The notes beneath the pieces were generated by a model. That model ran no database searches. It was given only the letters and a program-made list of their open reading frames with translations, and was not told the origin of the DNA. 64,000 nt of DNA from JABFSM01 sp963762545. Its GTDB lineage: Bacteria; Gemmatimonadota; Gemmatimonadetes; Gemmatimonadales; GWC2-71-9. Location: assembly GCA_963762545.1 (NCBI GenBank), contig CAVXLC010000007.1, forward strand, positions 310,001-374,000, given 5' to 3'. Shown one piece after another: positions 60,182 to 64,000 of this stretch. Every line of letters starts with the position of its first letter. Within the stretch, counting starts at the first letter, position 1. Position numbers and translations under genes: made by a program.

Positions 60182-60281
60182 CCAGCGCTTGCTGCTGGCG
60201 GTCCGCGGCGGCGGCCCGCCGAATGATTAGCTTCCTTGGCGGGGCCGCCGCGCCCCGCAGCAGAAGCGCGATTCGTTAGAC
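60176..60281 (+). other. attC site 38
   Basis: 106 bp, GCCTAAC to GTTAGAC, type A stem. Confidence 0.93.
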
Positions 60282-60401
60282 CGCTCTGATTGCCTGGCGA
60301 TGGGCGTTGGATGACCGCTCGTCCGGTGGCCGAGGTGAGTCTTCGCCGGATGGGCTCGCGACGGCGCACCGATGTCGCTGAGGAACCAACAAGGAGGCCC
60401 G

Positions 60402-61760
60402 ATGCGTCGTAGCTCCCTGCTCGCCTTGCTGGTCATCACCACAATGACGTCCCAAGCTGTCGCGCAACAGAACCTCGCCGCCGACCCCGCTCGTGAAGCG
60501 CGACTCGCCTGGTTCCGCGACGCGAAATATGGCCTCTTCATCCATTGGGGTCTCTACGCCATCCCCGCCGGCCAATGGAAAGGCCAGACCATTCCGGGCA
60601 TCGGCGAATGGATCATGAACCGCGCGAAGATCCCCGCGGCGGAATACGCACAACTTGCGAAACAATTCAATCCGGTCAAGTTCGACGCCGACGCGTGGGT
60701 CAAGCTCGCGAAGGACGCAGGCATGAAGTACATCGTGATCACGTCCAAGCATCACGACGGCTTTGCGCTCTTCAAGTCCGGCGCGAGCCCGTTCAACGTC
60801 GTCGATGCGACCCCATTCAAGCGCGATGTGCTTAAGGAGCTCGCCGCCGCCTGCGCAAAGCAGGGCATTCGTCTCGGCTTTTACTACTCACAGTCGCAGG
60901 ACTGGCACGAGCCCAACGGGGCAGGGAACACATGGGACTTTGGCGCCGACTCCCTCAAGAACTACGACGCCTATCTCCGCGGTAAGGCCGAGCCGCAGGT
61001 CAAGGAGTTGCTCACTGCCTATGGTCCGGTCGCGCTCCTCTGGTTTGACACTCCTCGCATGATGACGGGTGACCGCGCGCACCGCTTCACCGAGCTCGTG
61101 CGCTCCCTTCAACCCAACACGCTGATCGACGGTCGGCTTGGTGAAGGAGGCGACTACGTAAGCACTGGTGATAACGCCATTCCGAGCGCATTGCGCACCG
61201 AGGTGTGGGAAGTGCCGGCGACGCTGAATCACACATGGGGATACCGCTCCGACGACCAAGACTGGAAGTCGCCTGGCGAGGTGATCTTCAAGCTCATGGA
61301 CGTCGTGAGCAAGGGCGGCAACTACCTCCTCAACGTGGGGCCGATGCCCAACGGCGAAATGCCTCAGGCAGCGCAGGACATCCTCCGCGCTGCGGGTCGC
61401 TGGCTCAAGGTGAATGGCGAGGCGGTGTATGGTGTGCAGCCAACGCCATTCGGCGACGAGTTGGGCGAAGTCAGCGGCAAGGGCACGAAGGACGCACGTG
61501 GTCAGCCGCTCTTTCTGGCGCGGACCGAGTATCGCATCACGACGCGACCGGGCAAGCTCTATATCACGTTCTTCGGCGGCCAACGGTCGCCATTCACGTT
61601 GCCGGTAATGCAGAACACGATCAAGCGCGCGTACCGGCTGGCGGATGGCGCGCCGTTCGAGGTGAAGGACGGAAAGCTGACGACCGTCGGCTTGATGGAC
61701 ACCGATCCCATGGCGACAGTGATCGTCGTGGAGTTCGATGGGGATCGCATCAGGCCGTAG
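60402..61760 (+). CDS. Cassette 39: GH29 alpha-L-fucosidase
   Basis: 452-aa secreted glycoside hydrolase started at ATG 60402 with an AAGGAGG site; an in-frame ATG at 60372 is less likely. The signal ends SQAVAQ. GH29 motifs: FRDAKYGLFIHWGLYA, YIVITSKHHDGFALF, LGFYYSQSQDWHEP, and nucleophile D216 in LLWFDTPR; the later NYLLNVGPMPNGEMP is also typical. Removes fucose from glycans. At ~1.5 kb with a 120-bp leader it is among the largest cassettes here. Confidence 0.92.
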   Translation: MRRSSLLALLVITTMTSQAVAQQNLAADPAREARLAWFRDAKYGLFIHWGLYAIPAGQWKGQTIPGIGEWIMNRAKIPAAEYAQLAKQFNPVKFDADAWVKLAKDAGMKYIVITSKHHDGFALFKSGASPFNVVDATPFKRDVLKELAAACAKQGIRLGFYYSQSQDWHEPNGAGNTWDFGADSLKNYDAYLRGKAEPQVKELLTAYGPVALLWFDTPRMMTGDRAHRFTELVRSLQPNTLIDGRLGEGGDYVSTGDNAIPSALRTEVWEVPATLNHTWGYRSDDQDWKSPGEVIFKLMDVVSKGGNYLLNVGPMPNGEMPQAAQDILRAAGRWLKVNGEAVYGVQPTPFGDELGEVSGKGTKDARGQPLFLARTEYRITTRPGKLYITFFGGQRSPFTLPVMQNTIKRAYRLADGAPFEVKDGKLTTVGLMDTDPMATVIVVEFDGDRIRP

Positions 61761-61832
61761 CGCCGCCGCTGGTGGCCACTCACGTCGGAGCAGACCATTG
61801 ACAGGCTTTCCGGGCTGACTCAACCGCGAGCG

Positions 61833-61950
61833 GTCTAACACGCGCTTGCTGCCGACGAGGCCAAGGCGGTTCGGCCGCCGCGATGTATTGTTGTTCGAGG
61901 AATGCGGCGGCCTCACCTGGCCTCGCGGCAGAAGCGCAGAGTCGTTATAC
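61833..61950 (+). other. attC site 39
   Basis: 118 bp, GTCTAAC to GTTATAC, with GACGAGGCCAAGGCGG...CCTCACCTGGCCTCG stem, distinct from the main types. Confidence 0.88.
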
Positions 61951-61972
61951 CGCCGGTCGGGTGGGTGTGCAC

Positions 61973-62818
61973 ATGAAGAGAAGTAACCCCTTGTTTCTCG
62001 CACTTGCACTTGTCTTCGCGCTATCCCGAGAAGGCGCTAGTCAGGCTGGGTACTTACCCGACACCGTGATAGTGCGGAGCGGGCCCCTCTTGCTCCACGC
62101 CCTGCTCTGGCGGCCGCCAGGCTCGGGGCCGTTTCCCGCTATCCTGGTCAATCACGGCAGCTACCTAGCCAATGAGCCGCTGCAGCCGGACGATCCCGGA
62201 GCGCTGGGGCCGCTCTTTCGCCGTCAGGGATACGTTTGCCTGATTCTGTTCCGTCGTGGGGTAGGGCCTTCGGCTGATCAGGGTCCCCCCGAGGGAGAAC
62301 TGATGGGCCGGGCTTTGGCGGAGCACGGGGAGACTGGGCGAAACCGAGTACAACTCGAGCTGCTCGAGGGAGAGGCACTTAACGAGGCCCTCGCGGGCCT
62401 GGGCTATCTCCGGAGCCTGCCATCGGTCGACCCTGTCCGGATCGCCGTTGTCGGGCATTCGTTCGGGGGGTCTCTCTCGATTCTCCTGGTGGCACGAGAC
62501 ACGACGATTCAGGCCGCTGTACTTTTTGGCGCCGCCGCAGGCAGTTGGGAATCATCGCCCGAGCTCCAGGAGCGGCTGTTGGCTGCAGTCCACCAGGCCA
62601 CGGCCAGTATGTTCTTCATCCATGCCGCCAACGACTATTCCGTGGCCCCCGGCAAGGCGTTGGCAGCCGAACTCCAACGGATGGGCAAGATGCACCGTCT
62701 CACGATCTATCCTCCGTTTGGCAGCACGACACGTGCGGGCCACAACCTGGTCTTTCGGGGCGTGAATACGTGGCAGCGCGACGTGTTCGCCTTCCTGAAG
62801 ACGTATCTGTCGCGATGA
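61973..62818 (+). CDS. Cassette 40: exported alpha/beta hydrolase (dienelactone-hydrolase-like)
   Basis: 281-aa protein started at ATG 61973 (the frame runs back through attC 39). The signal ends REGASQ. The catalytic triad is visible: S163 in VVGHSFGG, Asp in HAANDYS and His in AGHNLVF. The oxyanion region is ILVNHGSYLAN. Fits the dienelactone hydrolase/acyl-peptidase branch. Substrate unknown; likely an extracytoplasmic esterase. Confidence 0.85.
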   Translation: MKRSNPLFLALALVFALSREGASQAGYLPDTVIVRSGPLLLHALLWRPPGSGPFPAILVNHGSYLANEPLQPDDPGALGPLFRRQGYVCLILFRRGVGPSADQGPPEGELMGRALAEHGETGRNRVQLELLEGEALNEALAGLGYLRSLPSVDPVRIAVVGHSFGGSLSILLVARDTTIQAAVLFGAAAGSWESSPELQERLLAAVHQATASMFFIHAANDYSVAPGKALAAELQRMGKMHRLTIYPPFGSTTRAGHNLVFRGVNTWQRDVFAFLKTYLSR

Positions 62819-62866
62819 AGTCTCTCCCAGCGGACAGCGCACCTCTCGTCGTGGCTCGCGGTCGCG

Positions 62867-62970
62867 GCATAACCAGCGCTTGCTGCTGCCGGGGCCTGCC
62901 GCGAGCGCCTTTGGAGCGGTAGCCAAGGTGGGGCGGCAGATCCCCGCAGCAGAAGCGCGCTCCGTTAGGC
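62867..62970 (+). other. attC site 40
   Basis: 104 bp, GCATAAC to GTTAGGC, type B stem. Confidence 0.92.
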
Positions 62971-63016
62971 GGCTGGCCGGCCCAAACAGCGACCGGATCC
63001 TCGTGCCGGAGGTGCT

Positions 63017-63724
63017 ATGACGGCTAGACGCACGCGCGAGGAGGTGTTTGTATCGGCCCTTGCCTTGTGCATCGCGCTGACTCAGACTGCTGCTGCACAG
63101 AGCGCCGGCCCAACGCATCGCCTCGAACTGGGGGGCACTCTCGGTGTCGCCATTATCGCGGCATCCGGAGCCCAAACGATGGCGAGCTGCAATTTTCTCC
63201 ATTCCTCCGGAGAGAAGCCCGCTCTCGGGCTCCGCGGTGGTTATCGGCTCAAGAGGTGGCTTCTCCTCGAGGCCACCTTTGAGAGGGACGTAGGCCCATG
63301 GGATGATGGCGCAACTGTTTGCCCCCCCACCCATTTCCCCCGTCAACCAAGATCTGCGGGACTGGACACCGTCACCTCTGAGTTTCCCTCGCGCGAAGAA
63401 TTTGGCCTGCGAGCGATCACTATCACTACCGTCCGAGCGGCGATAGTCCCTTGGTCCACCTCATGGTCGCAAATCCGACTGTATGGAGGTGTAGGTCGGA
63501 TCTGGTACCTGCATGCCTCTCCGGTAATCGCAGGGCTGAATGGCCGGATCCAGGTTGTCGGTCTCGATCTTCTAGTCGAGGCGGAAGTAGCCCGATACGC
63601 AGTGCCAATTGCTCACCGAGATCGGTTTTACCAAGACGGCGCGCTCCTTGATACACACGAGACACTGTCGTCCAAGAAACGCATTGATGCCACGATCAGA
63701 TTCGGGATCGCTGCGCGTCTATAG
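63017..63724 (+). CDS. Cassette 41: exported beta-barrel-like protein, copy 3 of 3
   Basis: 235-aa protein identical in translation to the copy at 41545-42252. The 46-bp leader before the ATG is also the same in all three copies (CGGCTGGCCGGCCCAAACAG...). Confidence 0.75.
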   Translation: MTARRTREEVFVSALALCIALTQTAAAQSAGPTHRLELGGTLGVAIIAASGAQTMASCNFLHSSGEKPALGLRGGYRLKRWLLLEATFERDVGPWDDGATVCPPTHFPRQPRSAGLDTVTSEFPSREEFGLRAITITTVRAAIVPWSTSWSQIRLYGGVGRIWYLHASPVIAGLNGRIQVVGLDLLVEAEVARYAVPIAHRDRFYQDGALLDTHETLSSKKRIDATIRFGIAARL

Positions 63725-63761
63725 CGTGCTGCGGGCACGTTTCGCGCTGTCTTGTACAGCC

Positions 63762-63867
63762 GCCTAACCAGCGCTTGCTGCTGCCGGTCCGCGGCGGCTA
63801 GCCGCCAAATGAGTAGGTTAGATGGCGGGGCCGCCGCGCCCCGCAGCAGAAGCGCGCTCCGTTAGAC
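63762..63867 (+). other. attC site 41
   Basis: 106 bp, GCCTAAC to GTTAGAC, type A stem. Confidence 0.93.
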
Positions 63868-63887
63868 GGCACCGAGGAGAATGGATC

Positions 63888-64000
63888 ATGATGAAGCCGC
63901 ACGTGGTCCGCTCTGCCATCGCTGTAATGTTGGGGGCCGCATGTAACTCGGTTCCGACCTCGAACCCTCTCAAGTTCGACCTGGCTCCCGGCGGAGCTAC
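63888..64000 (+). CDS. Cassette 42: lipoprotein, 5' end only
   Basis: 37 codons before the window ends. MMKPHVVRSAIAVMLGAAC is a lipoprotein signal with a GAAC lipobox, followed by NSVPTSNPLKFDLAPGG. ATG 63888 or ATG 63891 can serve as start; an out-of-frame ATG lies at 63881. Shows that the array continues to the right. Confidence 0.7.
   Translation, partial: MMKPHVVRSAIAVMLGAACNSVPTSNPLKFDLAPGGA

Larger units (their letters stand above)
28871..64000 (+). mobile_element. Chromosomal integron (intI, attI candidate, 41 attC sites, continues beyond window)
   Basis: An IntI-type integrase is followed by 41 attC sites of mostly 96-120 bp that share the outer core GCCTAAC...GTTAGGC and the inner GCGCTTGCTGCTG...CAGCAGAAGCGC arms. 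In the usual pairing the 5' inner arm carries one extra unpaired G (GCGCTT-G-CTGCTG against GCGCTTCTGCTG), which fixes the array orientation as plus. Cassette ORFs are nearly all plus. The last cassette is cut by the window edge. Uniform attC sites and array length suggest a sedentary chromosomal integron. Confidence 0.95.

Noticed and set aside
30474..63867. Regular repeats that could be taken for a CRISPR array
   Set aside because: Units are 96-138 bp imperfect palindromes separated by 240-1500 bp of coding cassettes; these are attC sites. No short direct repeats with uniform spacers and no cas genes are present.

Overview
The window is high-GC DNA from a bacterial chromosome. The lineage is most likely Gemmatimonadota or a close soil relative. 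That is an inference from the mix of SUF/SufU, a bacilliredoxin-like protein, TonB-dependent receptors, many beta-propeller lipoproteins and a parABS-bactofilin locus; there is no rRNA here to confirm it. No tRNA or rRNA gene was recognised.

Positions 1-28506 are ordinary core chromosome. They hold an iron-sulfur assembly operon (sufB partial, sufC, sufD, sufS, sufU, then a BrxA/BrxB-type bacilliredoxin); a small membrane protein with an XRE regulator; a NatAB-like ABC exporter; a 1-Cys peroxiredoxin; mnmG; two parS sites with parA-parB, an M23 peptidase and a bactofilin in one overlapping run; a BMP-type nucleoside-binding lipoprotein and a nucleoside ABC importer split by a Nif3-family gene; a TonB-dependent receptor divergent from an ABC-2 exporter with its own histidine kinase and NarL-type regulator, with a pair of 18-bp palindromes in the divergent gap; and a 5'-nucleotidase overlapping a P1-family aminopeptidase.

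Positions 28871-64000 are a large chromosomal integron that runs off the right edge. An IntI-type integrase (28871-29905) is followed at its 3' side by a candidate attI and 41 attC sites delimiting about 42 cassettes. The integrase and the cassettes read in the same direction, unlike the classical divergent layout. The attC sites are strongly alike, as in sedentary chromosomal integrons. Roughly two thirds of the distinct coding cassettes encode lipoproteins, secreted proteins or outer-membrane-like proteins. The rest include two toxin-antitoxin types (BrnTA twice, HigBA/ParE-XRE once), an AlkA-like glycosylase, a nucleoside deaminase, a GH29 fucosidase, an alpha/beta hydrolase, a glyoxalase-fold protein, an LptC-like protein, a TonB-plug protein and two proteins with HEPN-like motifs. 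Several cassettes are present two or three times, and six cassettes carry no recognisable ORF.

Three IS110-family elements sit in the array, each inserted at the same position inside an attC 3' core. Their noncoding leader folds by eye into two bridge-RNA-like loops. Strands of one loop match the attC core (TTCGTTAG and GCCT) and a strand of the other matches the element's own end. This is the most striking system in the window: an RNA-guided transposon apparently programmed to the integron recombination site. Two of the three copies look intact and give identical proteins. The third has a frameshifted transposase but a nearly unchanged leader.
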